Positions 1 through 10,400 of a DNA stretch of 64,000 nt are shown here, in pieces. The notes beneath the pieces are model-generated. The model ran no database searches. It had not been told where the DNA came from and saw only the letters and a list, made by a program, of their open reading frames with translations. The stretch's first letter is position 1; every line of letters begins with the position of its first letter. The DNA comes from Brevibacillus panacihumi W25 (GTDB lineage: Bacteria; Bacillota; Bacilli; Brevibacillales; Brevibacillaceae): the NCBI RefSeq assembly GCF_000503775.1, contig NZ_KI629782.1, forward strand, positions 186,001 through 250,000. The letters run 5' to 3'. Position numbers and translations under genes: made by a program.

Positions 1-207
1 ATTGGCACCTTCCACGTAGACTGGCTGCGTTACTTCATGGCCGCCACGCAGCGCTGGCGTAATCATCGGGCCCCAGCACCCTGGTGCCGTATTGGCGACG
101 ATGTACCCGCCATCACGGACGGGACCTAGCATGGGCTGGGCTGGATCAAGAATGCCATTGATAAAGCTGTTCACATATACCGTTTGCTGGGCAACTGTCT
201 TTTTCAT
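1..207 (-). CDS. Acetamidase/formamidase family protein, N-terminal fragment (3' end outside window)
   Basis: Only about the first 69 codons are inside the window; the gene continues past base 1. The translated N-terminus contains DGGYIVANTAPGCWGP followed by a GGHEVTQPVYVEGA stretch. That resembles the start of the FmdA/AmdA amidase family, which hydrolyses formamide, acetamide or related short amides to ammonia. ATG at 207 is preferred over ATG at 213 because AGGAG lies 8 nt before 207 and only 2 nt before 213. A possible regulatory palindrome half lies just upstream at 225-242. The family call rests on a short fragment, so substrate cannot be stated. Confidence 0.65.
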   Translation of the reverse strand, partial: MKKTVAQQTVYVNSFINGILDPAQPMLGPVRDGGYIVANTAPGCWGPMITPALRGGHEVTQPVYVEGAN

Positions 208-303
208 AGCCATCGCTCCTTAATTACGGTGAAATGCTTACAGCTCTATTATAGCGCTGATTTTACCAGATAGAATGATAGGGATGCTGGGAATGTGCAA
301 TCG

Positions 304-1044
304 TTACTCCAAACGGAAACCTTGCCCCTGCACAAACTCCTTCATATGTACTCTGCGAGGCTTGTTCACGTAGTGGGCCATTTGCTTGGTCCAGCCGTCG
401 GTTTGTTTGCCTTTGGTGCGGCGTTCGTAATAAGCAGCGGAAATTTCCTCGTACTCCTGCAAAGCTTCACGTATTCCGTCTGTATCATACTGCTCTTCAT
501 GGACGTATGCGCGCATCGGGAGGCGCGGCTTTTGCTCGATATCCTGCGCCGGATAGCCCAAGCACATGCCCATGATCGGGTACGTCAAAGGCGGCAGCCC
601 CAGTAGCTCAGCGACCTCCCTCGGATTGTTGCGGATTCCCCCGATCATGACCCCGCCCAGACCGTAGGAACGGGCCGCGAGCAAGACATTCTCCGCTGCC
701 AACGCCGTATCCACCGCCGCTACGAGAAAGCTTTCGACGCCTTCCGCAGCGATCGTTTCCCCATTCATCTCGCAGGCCTGCTGCAGCTTGTAGAAATCGG
801 CGCAAAAAACGAGAAATACCGGACATTCCTCTACCCACTGCTGGCCGCCCGTCAGAACGGCTAATTGCTGTTTTTTCTCACTTGAGCGGACGACGATGAC
901 GCTGTAGGCTTGGACATTATGGGAAGACGGAGCCCATTGCCCGCAGGTCAGGATGTCGGTGAGAATTTCTCCGTCGATCGGCTCCTCCGTATATTTGCGA
1001 ATGGATCGATGTGATTGAATCAAGCGGGTTACTTCTGTCGACAT
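304..1044 (-). CDS. NfsA/NfrA-type FMN-dependent NAD(P)H nitroreductase
   Basis: A 246-residue protein of the nitroreductase family, flavoproteins that transfer hydride from NAD(P)H to nitroaromatics, quinones, azo compounds or free flavin. The N-terminal HRSIRKYTEEPI and the following CGQWAPSSHNVQ segment are the classic FMN-phosphate and ribityl contacts. The mid-protein AARSYGLGGVMIGGIRN and a C-terminal arm rich in Arg/Lys match the NfsA/NfrA subgroup, and the length of about 245 residues is normal for it. The gene follows the VOC gene on the same strand after a 14-bp gap, so the two are probably cotranscribed. No specific physiological substrate can be read from the sequence. Confidence 0.85.
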   Translation of the reverse strand: MSTEVTRLIQSHRSIRKYTEEPIDGEILTDILTCGQWAPSSHNVQAYSVIVVRSSEKKQQLAVLTGGQQWVEECPVFLVFCADFYKLQQACEMNGETIAAEGVESFLVAAVDTALAAENVLLAARSYGLGGVMIGGIRNNPREVAELLGLPPLTYPIMGMCLGYPAQDIEQKPRLPMRAYVHEEQYDTDGIREALQEYEEISAAYYERRTKGKQTDGWTKQMAHYVNKPRRVHMKEFVQGQGFRLE

Positions 1045-1058
1045 GATTGCCTCCTTAT

Positions 1059-1766
1059 TCAGGGATGATATGGTTTTCTACCTATCATAACCGAATAAGG
1101 CGTTTGCGGAACACAAATCTCTTGATCTTTTTCACCGAGAATCGTGATGCGAACAGGTGATGCCGTTGCCTCGCGCTGTGTTCCAAACCAAATCCGGCCT
1201 TCCTGGACGAAAATGAACAAGCCTTCCTGATCACCAACTGGAGCAAATGTTTGCGTCGGCGGCCTCCAGGGAACGACACCAAGCTCTTTCTGCACGAAGG
1301 AAAGCATGTTCGGGACATCGGCTACGGGCAAGCCGATTTCATCGATCCCGAGCACCTGTCCGATGTGAAAGGCGTCTTGCTGTTGGTTCTGTAGATCATG
1401 GCGGGCGATCATCTCTACAATGTTTTGATCCGGGTCCAGGAAATAGAAGGAATGAGCGTTCCAGTGAGGAAAATGAACTTCTGATGATACAGTGCCATCT
1501 TCTTCTGGAAACAAGACCAGAGGGACTCTGCTCTCCATCCACGCTCTTGCCTCCTCGTATTTATTTTCCGGAATCGAGAAGGCGAAGTGGTAAAAAGGGG
1601 CAACGCTGTCCGGCTCCATTCGAGTAAAACGAACACTCGTACGGCCTGCTTGAAACGCAAAATGATCATCCGATTGCTCCGTCTGAAGAAAACCCAGAAG
1701 CTCCGTGTAAAAATGCTTCATTTCGTCCATTCGATTGGCTTGAAAATCAACTCCGATGAACTTCAT
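1059..1766 (-). CDS. Two-domain VOC (glyoxalase/dioxygenase fold) protein
   Basis: A 235-residue protein with two consecutive vicinal-oxygen-chelate modules: residues 1-120 (MKFIGVDFQANRMDEMKHFY, then HSFYFLDPDQNIVEMIA) and 138-235 (IGLPVADVPNMLSFV). The first module keeps the F-Y-LDPDGN-like strand and a terminal Glu typical of metal-binding VOC proteins. The second lacks an obvious metal triad, so it may only complete the fold. VOC enzymes include glyoxalases, ring-cleavage dioxygenases and fosfomycin-resistance proteins; nothing here fixes the reaction. A good GGAGGGGAT site precedes ATG 1766. It probably shares a transcript with the nitroreductase. Confidence 0.75.
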   Translation of the reverse strand: MKFIGVDFQANRMDEMKHFYTELLGFLQTEQSDDHFAFQAGRTSVRFTRMEPDSVAPFYHFAFSIPENKYEEARAWMESRVPLVLFPEEDGTVSSEVHFPHWNAHSFYFLDPDQNIVEMIARHDLQNQQQDAFHIGQVLGIDEIGLPVADVPNMLSFVQKELGVVPWRPPTQTFAPVGDQEGLFIFVQEGRIWFGTQREATASPVRITILGEKDQEICVPQTPYSVMIGRKPYHP

Positions 1767-1863
1767 TCCGATCCCCTCCCTTTTCTTTTAACGTTACCTG
1801 ATTATTCATACTTTGTAAATGATTAAGTTTATTAAATTGCTCAAGCAGTGCCTGCAATAAAAA

Positions 1864-1887
1864 AGGCCACTCGTTTACGAGTGGCTG
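1864..1887 (-). terminator. Intrinsic terminator of the DUF2573-like gene
   Basis: Perfect 8-bp stem GCCACTCG/CGAGTGGC (1866-1885) with a TTTA loop. On the minus strand it is followed by CTTTTTTATT. It lies 15 nt beyond the stop of the small gene ending at 1900, so it closes that unit. Confidence 0.85.
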
Positions 1888-1899
1888 CTGCACGATGTC

Positions 1900-2160
1900 C
1901 TAATGCTTTTGATTTTTCGCTTGATTCCATTGCTTGATCTGTTCAATCATGCCCCTGATTTGATCGCGCGCTTCGGCATGCTCGGGTTCGCTCGCCCAAT
2001 GCTGCACGAGTGGCGGCATCGCTTTTGACATATGCGAATACAGGCACCAGATCTTGACCATTTCCACGCGTTCCGGCGTTGCCTCTCCCGTTAACAGCTC
2101 GGTAAACTTGTACAGCAGCTGATCCAGTTCCGGGATTGGCGTCAGTTTCTTTTCGTCCAC
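1900..2160 (-). CDS. Small conserved protein, YusU/DUF2573-like
   Basis: An 86-residue, charged, apparently helical soluble protein (LDQLLYKFTELLTGE, VKIWCLYSHMSKAMPPLVQHW, then a Glu/Lys-rich helix). From memory the spacing of these motifs matches the DUF2573 family typified by B. subtilis YusU, of unknown function. The start is placed at GTG 2160 because AGGAGG lies 7 nt upstream; a longer frame to 2223 has no ribosome site. It sits downstream of the HAD phosphatase with an 87-bp gap and ends at a strong terminator. Confidence 0.65.
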   Translation of the reverse strand: MDEKKLTPIPELDQLLYKFTELLTGEATPERVEMVKIWCLYSHMSKAMPPLVQHWASEPEHAEARDQIRGMIEQIKQWNQAKNQKH

Positions 2161-2247
2161 GAGATGACCTCCTTCTTTCCTATCGGTCCTTATTTCTTCG
2201 TTCATTGTATCCAATCTGGTCAACAGAAGAAAGGATTTTGCCGCACG

Positions 2248-2934
2248 CTATTCAGCTACGATGCGCAAAAGATCCGTCAGCTTGGAAATTTCGTATGTCG
2301 GGCTGATGTCTGTTTCATTTTTCCTTTGCCGCGGGTTAAACCAGCACGTATCGATTCCGTAGCGATTGCCTCCCAAAATATCCGAGGTTAGCGAATCGCC
2401 GATCATCAGAACGCGCTCCCGGCGGGTGATGCCCAGTTTGGCAAAAGCATAATCGAAAATTTCCTTCTGTGGCTTCTGATAGCCTGTTTCTTCGGAAATA
2501 ATGATCTGTTCAAACATCTGCGATAGCGGCGAATGAGAAATTCTCGGGATCTGAACCTCCCGGAACCCATTGGTAATAATCGCCAGCCGCTGTGTAGAGA
2601 GAGCCTGACACAATTCCTCTGCTCCCTCGACCAGAAAGCTTCCTTCTCCCAAAAACTTCAGGTAGGTGTCCCCAAAGGCTTCTGGTTGATGAGGAAGCTG
2701 ATATTTGTTAAACAATCGTTTAAATCTTTCTACTCGCAGCTCGGATAAGGTGATTTCTCCTCGCTCCAGTTCTCCCCAAATCTCTTTTCCAATCTCTTTG
2801 TAGCAGGCTGTATAATCATCTGCCCGGTCCAGCATATCAAAGGCGGTATACACCTTTTGCAAAGCGTATTGCTGTGCCCGCTGAAAGTCAAATAGCGTAT
2901 CGTCCAAGTCGAATAATAGGATATCGTAGTTCAT
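2248..2934 (-). CDS. HAD-superfamily nucleotidase, YjjG/YfnB type
   Basis: A 228-residue HAD hydrolase. Motif I is FDLDDTLFDF with Asp9 as the predicted nucleophile and Asp11 as general acid. Motif II is the AIITNG stretch, the motif III Lys is in GYQKPQKEIF, and motif IV is MIGDSLTSDILGG. An alpha-helical C1 cap lies between motifs I and II. This arrangement is that of the YjjG/YfnB group, pyrimidine 5'-nucleotidases proposed to clean up non-canonical nucleotides. ATG 2934 is chosen because GGGGAGG lies 5 nt before it; the in-frame extension to 2973 lacks a site. Confidence 0.85.
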   Translation of the reverse strand: MNYDILLFDLDDTLFDFQRAQQYALQKVYTAFDMLDRADDYTACYKEIGKEIWGELERGEITLSELRVERFKRLFNKYQLPHQPEAFGDTYLKFLGEGSFLVEGAEELCQALSTQRLAIITNGFREVQIPRISHSPLSQMFEQIIISEETGYQKPQKEIFDYAFAKLGITRRERVLMIGDSLTSDILGGNRYGIDTCWFNPRQRKNETDISPTYEISKLTDLLRIVAE

Positions 2935-3018
2935 CAGGTCCTCCCCATTGTTGTCGATTTCGTCTTTGATCATTGTAAATCATTCTCACCGTTTCGCAAG
3001 TGCAATGGCCACCAAAGC

Positions 3019-3056
3019 AAAACAGCAAGGCCACGATCACGGGCCTTGCTGCTTGG
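3019..3056 (-). terminator. Intrinsic terminator of the chemoreceptor gene
   Basis: Ten-base-pair stem CAGCAAGGCC/GGCCTTGCTG (3023-3032, 3042-3051). Read on the minus strand it is followed by TTTTGCTTTGG. It begins 11 nt after the stop of the chemoreceptor. Confidence 0.8.
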
Positions 3057-3061
3057 TGATA

Positions 3062-4780
3062 TTACGAAATTCGAAAACGGTTGATCTGTTGCTTCATGTC
3101 ATCGGCCAATGCAGCCAGATTTTGTACGGAAGAGGTAATCTCTTCTGATGTAGCCAGTTGTTCTTCGGAAGCTGTGGAGCTTTCTTGGGAAAGCTGCAGC
3201 ACTTGATCAGAAATGCTTGTGACCTCTTCAATTCCCGCCGCAACCTGTCTGCTGAAGTCGCGAATCTCTTCTACGGATTCATTTACCTCTCGCACTTGGT
3301 GGTTGACGTTGTCGATCGCGGCTTCAATAGCAGCAAATGCTTGCTCGGCTTGTCCCGTATACGTCAAGCCTTCTTGAACCAGCATGTTGCCATTTTCCAT
3401 CGCGCCTACCGCCTGAATCGTCCCCTGCTGAATCAAGCTGGTCATTTCGATGACCTGCTCCGCAGACTTGCGTGATTCCTCAGCCAGTTTTCGGACCTCC
3501 TCCGCGACGACGGCGAATCCGCGCCCGTGTTCCCCGGCACGTGCCGCTTCAATCGCAGCATTCAAGGCCAAAAGATTGGTTTGCTCCGAGATCGCTGTAA
3601 TAAGGGAAACGATATCGGTGATTTGCTTGGAACGCTCGTCCAAAGAACGAATCAATGCTGACGTTTCCTCCGTAGAGGAACGGATGGCATTCATCTGGGA
3701 CAGGACGTTGTGAATGGATATCGCCCCTTGCTGCGTCATCTTTGTAGCGCTTTCCGTCGCACTCAGCATGCTTTCGCTCGATTGAGAGATGTGATCGACT
3801 TCCTCGGCAATTTCCTCGACTTTGAGCGCCGTTGCCTTGAACGTCTCCAACTGCTTTTCTGCTCCGATCGCATTTTTTTGCGAAAGGTCTGCTACTTGCG
3901 CTGCTGACTCTGCGCTTTGTTCCGTCGATGCTGACAATTCCTCGGTAGAAGCCGCGATATATTCACTGGATTCCGATACCTGGACCAGGATCTTTCGTAA
4001 GTCATCAACCATCTGGTTCATGGAGTCAACCAAAACGCCAATTTCATCGCGATTCCGTACGCGAATCGGTTCGATGGAGAAATCTCCTTCCGCCAACTTT
4101 TTCATCGACTCGCTTACTTGAATCACTGGTTTGGATATGAACCGACCGATCCATATACTGATCGCCAGTCCCATTACGAGCGCAATGAGCGTAGCAACGA
4201 TCAACATTGTAATGATAAAGGTCGTGGTTTCCTTCGCTTTGTTCTGGTCTTTCTCCATGACGGATTTGGCGATATTGAGAATATTGTCCGCCTGTTCGTG
4301 AAAAATCGATCCCGCACTGCTGATCGTGGAGTTTTGGAATTGGATCTTGGCCAGCTCAGGATTTTGCTGGTTCATATCGATCAAATCTCGCATCAGGCTG
4401 TGGTACTTGTCATAGGCCATGGTAAGATCCGCGATCTGTTCTTTGGCCTCCTCGTTTGGTGCTGTCGTCGCAAACTCATCCAGCGCGGTTTGAAAGATCA
4501 TCTCCGATGCTTCATAGAGGGATACGTAGGAAGTGTCTTCTGTCAAAAGATATCCGCGCAGCGCATTTTCCTGTACAATCATTTCCTTTTTCAGCAATTG
4601 GACGTTTTCAATGACAAGCGAATGCCGCATCAGCAAATTGCTATAGGTCCAATCCACGTTTTTGATTTGCACCATGGCGATCCAGGATACGATCGTAAAC
4701 AATAGCAAAACCGATAAGAAACCGCTGACAATTTTTTTTGCAATGGTAAATGTGAATACAGCTTTCTTCATGTGTACCAT
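3062..4780 (-). CDS. Methyl-accepting chemotaxis protein
   Basis: A 572-residue transmembrane chemoreceptor. Order of parts: N-terminal TM helix (about residues 17-35, [17 protein letters not shown]), a helical extracellular sensor of about 150 residues (four-helix-bundle/CHASE3 style), a second TM helix (about 190-210), a HAMP linker, and a long cytoplasmic coiled coil. The signalling hairpin tip includes [20 protein letters not shown] and [18 protein letters not shown], the invariant CheA/CheW-binding region. It would report an unknown stimulus to the flagellar motor through CheA. The start is uncertain: ATG 4780 has GGGG-rich sequence close upstream, and ATG 4771 is the alternative. It is monocistronic, closed by its own terminator. 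Confidence 0.93.
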   Translation of the reverse strand: MVHMKKAVFTFTIAKKIVSGFLSVLLLFTIVSWIAMVQIKNVDWTYSNLLMRHSLVIENVQLLKKEMIVQENALRGYLLTEDTSYVSLYEASEMIFQTALDEFATTAPNEEAKEQIADLTMAYDKYHSLMRDLIDMNQQNPELAKIQFQNSTISSAGSIFHEQADNILNIAKSVMEKDQNKAKETTTFIITMLIVATLIALVMGLAISIWIGRFISKPVIQVSESMKKLAEGDFSIEPIRVRNRDEIGVLVDSMNQMVDDLRKILVQVSESSEYIAASTEELSASTEQSAESAAQVADLSQKNAIGAEKQLETFKATALKVEEIAEEVDHISQSSESMLSATESATKMTQQGAISIHNVLSQMNAIRSSTEETSALIRSLDERSKQITDIVSLITAISEQTNLLALNAAIEAARAGEHGRGFAVVAEEVRKLAEESRKSAEQVIEMTSLIQQGTIQAVGAMENGNMLVQEGLTYTGQAEQAFAAIEAAIDNVNHQVREVNESVEEIRDFSRQVAAGIEEVTSISDQVLQLSQESSTASEEQLATSEEITSSVQNLAALADDMKQQINRFRIS

Positions 4781-5024
4781 AAACCCCTATCCCCGATAAT
4801 CGTTATTTCTCTCTATGAGTGATCTGGCGACATGCCAGAGCTTGTCTATACCGTTATCACCACACTCTCCCGCGTCTGACAGGCCCTTTTCAAGAAAATG
4901 AAAAATACCTGTTTCATAAACTATTTCCCTTATAGAAATTTTATAAACATTTAGAGGAAAATATTGCCGAACCCGTATATAATTAGAGGGGTTTTCACTC
5001 CAACTTTAAAGGTGATTCGTTACA

Positions 5025-7430
5025 ATGATAAAAAAAATGCTGCTCGTCGGATGCTGTATTGCCCTGCTGCTTCTTTTTACCATGCAGGAGGCGCCGGCAA
5101 AACTGAAAGAACATGTGATTCGCAATCCTTGGTATATCTTTTCCTGGGATGACGATGGAAATATAATGATTACCGATCCCGAGCAATATGAAATCTTGTC
5201 AAACATCGAGTATGTGGCTGAATACGGAGAAATCTACAATGCGCTTCAACCGGCATATCCCAAAGGGAGCGCAAGTATTGTTTTTGATCAATCGCCGAGC
5301 ATGCGGGAAGGATCAACCATCGAAATACGTTCCGAATCCTATGCTGGGCGACTGAATAAACCACTGGTCCACCAAGCGAAAGTGACCAAAGTCGTTGGAA
5401 ACGAAGTGCATTTTGCGCCGCCACTGGCGCTGCCGATAGACCGCAATGTTTTCGTGAAGCAGGAACAAACCCGTGTCCAAGATTGGACACAAAAGCAGGT
5501 GCAAACAAGCAAAACAGATACCGGCTGGACAGTAACCATGATTGGAAAAACCCCTGTTTCCGTAGTAACGACGCAATATCATTTGGATCAAAATAGTCCG
5601 ATGATTGGCGTGATTGTAAACACTAGCTATCAAAAGGATGTAAAGGTGTTTCGAGAGGCGCTGGATCTTACGTTCAAACCGCAAGTGTCAGAGGTGTACC
5701 GCAAAAACCGGATTGTCGACACCTGGTGGCTTCAGTCTGCCTATTGGCTAGACCGTGAAGGGGTTCGCTTCGGCTCCGGCAATCGATGCGCGTTTTTGTA
5801 CCATACACCAGAGGTTTCATCTCTTGAGCTGTATACCGATAAGAAAGAACTCCTCATCAACCTGGATCATATGAATGATCATCATTACGTGCAGCAAACC
5901 GAGGACAATCGGGTAGGAAAAGTTCGCCATCCTTCCGAATATCGTGCCACGCAGAAGCGAACGAACTCCTTTTCTCTCGTGGTTGGCTATCAGCCCAAGG
6001 TTATGCCGCGTTTTATGACCCAGCCTGACGGGTATTTGGCGACACATGTGTGGACCGAGCATGCGGATGAACAGTCCTTGGAGACGAATCGGGCTATCTA
6101 TTTTGGCTCTGAGAAGATCACTGACGTCTCAAAAGCAGTCGGCGGCTTTGTCAAATACGGGATACCCGTTACGAAAAGCGTTTTTTATTCCAATCCGTAT
6201 TACAAACCGGACGAACGCTCTTCTATCGCGATCAAACAAAGGCCGGACTTCTTGTCCTTCCTTGATCAGCTTCATGCGAATGGGAATGAAATCGTGCTGC
6301 ACACGCTCTATCCTTTCGAGTTCCGGCACTATCAGCCGACCACAGAAGAAGCGATGTCATTTATGCAAAATCGCTTCAACAGTGTCACCTGGATTGATCA
6401 TGGGTACCTGAAATCCAGCTTTGCCTTTAACGGTCTGGACATCAAGACCCCTAACTACATGGCAAATATGTGGGAAAAATATGACACCCGTTATTTCTGG
6501 CATTACAGCTCGGAAGATACCGGAAATATCAATACCTCTTTCGATCTCTATCAAAATCGACGTAACGATGCCCAGCGCACTCCGTTGTACTGGTCGCACC
6601 CGACCGTCACTGGCCCATTCTACACCTGGGCAGCATTGGTTGTGCCCGAAGATACCTTGGATCAGTATACCGGCAAACATTTGTATGATCTGGTGCGCAA
6701 TCGCGGAGTTTTGATCAACCATACCTACCTCGCCAGGATTCCCACCGAAAAACGAGGTGGCCATTTTATCGGCCAGGACGCAAAAGGAGACTGGGTTATT
6801 CAGCCCTCTTTTGATAAAGTGTTACAAAGAATGGCAGCTTTGCGCGATCGAGGGGATCTATACCTGACCACCGTTGGGAACATCATGGATTATTGGCTGG
6901 ATCTCTCTCATGTGCAGATGGCGTACGCACCCAACGGAGCCGTCTATCTAAAAAATGAGAGCGGCCATCCGATCAAAGGCTTGTCGATGGCAGCGCGGAG
7001 CAAAGAAGTATATGTGAACGGGAAAAAACCTCTCCAAAGAGAGGCGAATGGCGACTTGGTATTCTGGTTTGACCTTGCCCCCGGGGAGTACGCTGTCATC
7101 GCGGATACTCCTGAGGCCAGCCTCTATCAGGCGGATTGGAATCGTCCGATCACACTGCAGTCAAAAGAATGGGAGCAACCGCAAAAGCAGTTACTCCAGC
7201 TGCAAAATTTCACGAATCTCCTGCTCAGTCAGAGCAGACAAAGCCTCTTCACCTGGTTGAATGACTTCATCAATCAGGTGTTTTTTCTTTTGTTGAAGAT
7301 CGTACATTTTTTCTTCTACTGTTCCTTGTGTGACCAGTCTGATGACCTGCACGATCTTTTTTTGTCCGATGCGATGGGCTCGATCCGTTGCCTGTTCCTC
7401 AACTGCCGGGTTCCACCACAAATCGTATAA
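5025..7430 (+). CDS. Secreted deacetylase-like protein of unrecognised family, reading frame running antisense into the next gene
   Basis: The frame codes for 801 residues. Residues 1-26 form a signal peptide (MIKK, a hydrophobic run, then EAPAK). The following 300 residues look like beta-rich domains. The part at roughly 340-640 has the feel of a polysaccharide-deacetylase beta/alpha barrel: AIYFGSEKITD, GNEIVLHTLYPFE, SVTWIDHGYLKSS and LINHTYLARI supply candidate His and Asp ligands. I do not recognise a named family. From base 7191 onward the reading is exactly antisense to the helicase gene, giving a low-complexity hydrophobic tail (LLLKIVHFFFYC). The native stop codon is therefore probably lost, and the functional protein may end near residue 722. 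A TATAAT hexamer at 4978-4983 could be its -10 box. Confidence 0.7.
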   Translation: MIKKMLLVGCCIALLLLFTMQEAPAKLKEHVIRNPWYIFSWDDDGNIMITDPEQYEILSNIEYVAEYGEIYNALQPAYPKGSASIVFDQSPSMREGSTIEIRSESYAGRLNKPLVHQAKVTKVVGNEVHFAPPLALPIDRNVFVKQEQTRVQDWTQKQVQTSKTDTGWTVTMIGKTPVSVVTTQYHLDQNSPMIGVIVNTSYQKDVKVFREALDLTFKPQVSEVYRKNRIVDTWWLQSAYWLDREGVRFGSGNRCAFLYHTPEVSSLELYTDKKELLINLDHMNDHHYVQQTEDNRVGKVRHPSEYRATQKRTNSFSLVVGYQPKVMPRFMTQPDGYLATHVWTEHADEQSLETNRAIYFGSEKITDVSKAVGGFVKYGIPVTKSVFYSNPYYKPDERSSIAIKQRPDFLSFLDQLHANGNEIVLHTLYPFEFRHYQPTTEEAMSFMQNRFNSVTWIDHGYLKSSFAFNGLDIKTPNYMANMWEKYDTRYFWHYSSEDTGNINTSFDLYQNRRNDAQRTPLYWSHPTVTGPFYTWAALVVPEDTLDQYTGKHLYDLVRNRGVLINHTYLARIPTEKRGGHFIGQDAKGDWVIQPSFDKVLQRMAALRDRGDLYLTTVGNIMDYWLDLSHVQMAYAPNGAVYLKNESGHPIKGLSMAARSKEVYVNGKKPLQREANGDLVFWFDLAPGEYAVIADTPEASLYQADWNRPITLQSKEWEQPQKQLLQLQNFTNLLLSQSRQSLFTWLNDFINQVFFLLLKIVHFFFYCSLCDQSDDLHDLFLSDAMGSIRCLFLNCRVPPQIV

Positions 7431-10400
7431 AATCACAGTATCTGCACCAGTCAAGTTCAGCCCGGTCCCCCCTGCTTTCAAGGAGATCAGGAACAAATCC
7501 CCCTCTCCTTCATTAAACCGTTGGCACAGTGGAACACGCTCGCGGACAGGAGTTTGTCCATCCAAATAAAAATAAGGAATTCCCAGCTCGCCCAGTGTGC
7601 GCCCGATAATCCCCAGCATCTCCGTAAACTGCGAGAAAACGAGAACGCGTCTGCCTGCTTGACGACATTCCTCCAAGGTGTCTAGCAGCTGCTCGAACTT
7701 GGCGGAGCTGCCTGTGTACTCTTCGACAAACAAAGCAGGATGACAGCATAGTTGGCGCAAACGGGTCAAGCCCGCCAATATTTTGATGCGGTTTTTTTGG
7801 AACCCTTTCTCCTGTAGATGCTTCAAGGTTTCCTGCTGTAATTTGACCAGGTAGGACAGGTACAGCTTTTTCTGCTCCGGAAGCAGGTCCGAGGTCTGGA
7901 TGGATTCAATCTTCTCCGGAAGCTCCTGCAGGACATCCCGTTTGACCCGGCGCAGCAAGAAAGGCTTGATGCGTTTGGCGACGATCTCGGATGGCAGTTC
8001 GTTAAACGCTTTTCGGCTGGGAAACAGCGCGGGAAACACGGCATCATAAATCGACCAAAGCTCCTCCAACCTGTTCTCGATCGGGGTCCCGGTCAAGGCA
8101 AAGCGGTATTCTGCCTGTATCTGCTTTACAGCATGGGCTGTCTGTGTGGCATGGTTTTTAAACGCCTGGGCCTCATCAAGGATCAGTGAATGGAAACGGG
8201 ACTTGGCAAAATGGTCGTGATCGCGGCGAACGAGCGGATAAGAGGTAATGATTACATCGACCTCTGCCGTCTCCCGGTATCTCTGTTCACGCTCCTCCTT
8301 GGTTCCATCTGCAACCACGGCTTTGACCTGTGGCGCGAATTTCCTCAATTCATGGTACCAGTTATACACCACGGAAGCAGGCGCTACAATCAAGGCAGGA
8401 AGCTTCTGCTCCCGAATTTCCGGCAAGACTGAGACGAGGAATGCGATACTTTGCAAGGTCTTGCCCAATCCCATGTCGTCGGCCAGAATCCCGCCAAAAC
8501 CATAATGGGCCAGTGTTTTCATCCATTGAAAACCGTACCGCTGATAATCACGCAATACATGCTGTAATGAATCGGGCAAGGGAAAATCCAGGTTGTCCGG
8601 ATGGCGCATGTTTTCCAACAGTTTGCGGAATGACTTACCCAATTGAACAGTGCGTCCCTGTTGATCGGCATCCAGGAACCGCATTCCCCGTATCAGTGGC
8701 AGGCGCACCTCGCCGCCCTTCAAATCGGCTTGACGTATGCTCATCGCATCGAGAAAGCGGCCGATCTCTTGAAATTCCTCTCCCTCCAACGGCAGCAAGG
8801 AGCCATTTGGAAGACGATAGTATCTGCGCTTCTCCTCGACAGAATGAAGCAGTTGGCGAATTTCTGATTCCGGAATTCCGGCGAACTCAAACTGTACGTC
8901 CAACCAATTGGTTCGTTCCTTCAGCTCCACCTTGACCTTTGCACCGACTTGTCCCGGATGAAGCCTGGTTTTGACCGCAGATGTTGCGTACACCTGGACC
9001 AGCTTCTCCAACTTGGGCACGACGTGGTAGAGAAAATGATATTCAGCTTCCTCATTCTCCAAAAAATAACCGGCCTCTGTTTGGGTGAACATGCTATTTT
9101 GCATGATCTCCAGGATCTTCTCTTCTTTTTCAACGTCCCGGATGAGAATCTGAAAATGGGGCTGCTTTGGCTCTTTTTCCTCCAACGGATTGATCATGAC
9201 CTGCCCGTAATGAAATTCCAAGCCAGCTAACAAGCGGTCCCGGATTCTGTCCAAATAGAGCTTCGCCTGCAACGGCGTTTTCACGATTCGATCGGAAATC
9301 GCAGGGGCGATCTGTACCTCTCCCAGTTTCATCAAGCCCGGTACAACCTGCTCAATAAATGGAGATAGCTGTTCGGGTTCAATCACGATCCTTTCGGCGT
9401 TCGCTTTTTCCATGATCTGTTTCAGTTTGAAGAGACGCTTGCAAGGCTCACTCCCTAATTTGTATAAAGCCCCCTCGTACTGCGCCATCCCGTAAGCCTC
9501 TAGGATCGTCAAGCGATCCAAACCCTTTACGCTCATTTGGTACTCTTCTTGTCTACCTTCCTCATCCTGCGTGAACGAAAAGGATAGCGGCAAATTCCCC
9601 TCTCCCAGCTCAATACCATGGTACTCCTGATCTCCCTGGACCCATTTCACCAAAGGAGCTTTTTGCAAAGCCGACAGCATCCGTTCCCAGAACACAGGCG
9701 GAATCAAGAGGATTCGTTCAGCGTTGCGCATGCCAGCATAGCCGATCTGGGCACTGTTGTTGATAGCTTCCCGAAACATGGCTTCATGCTGATATATTTC
9801 GAGGAGCAATTGAATCACTTCCTCATTTTCTCGTTCAAAGCAGTGCTCCAGGGGCTCAAAGGTGAAGTGCTTGGAAAAGACGAAAGCTTCCTTGCGGGCG
9901 ATCCTGTTCAAAAAATCACGCATTTTCTGCACAATATAAAGCCTCTTGCTGCCTAGCCGCATTTCGATGCCAAAGAGCAATTGCCGATATCCATATGGGT
10001 ATGGCCGAACAGTGAATTCCACCTCAAGGGTTTCCCGCGAATCGAAGCGTACCCGCCCGATCTGCTTTGCCGACTCTTCCTTTCCTTGCCCCTGAAACAA
10101 ATCCAGCATGCTTTTGGCTGCATGCAGTCTCAAACCGTCTCGTCCGCCCTGAGTAGCTGTCGTGCTCAGGTAAGGACGGAGCAGAGTACCGTGTTCCATA
10201 CGTTCATGGAGGTGTATCAGAACTGCTGCAATGTGCTGGCAATGATGATCATAAGAAGAAAGAGAGGGACACGTGCATGACGCATCCATGCTCCGATCCT
10301 GAGCGAATTCAATGGATACTGCAAAATCTTCCCTTCCACTGACCACCGCTTCATACACTCCGTAGTCATGATCGATGTGCGTGAGCCCCACTTTTCGCTC

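Noticed and set aside
1059-1766. Methylmalonyl-CoA epimerase
   Set aside because: The VOC protein has two modules and 235 residues, is 24 kb from the mut operon, and lacks the compact one-module epimerase layout.
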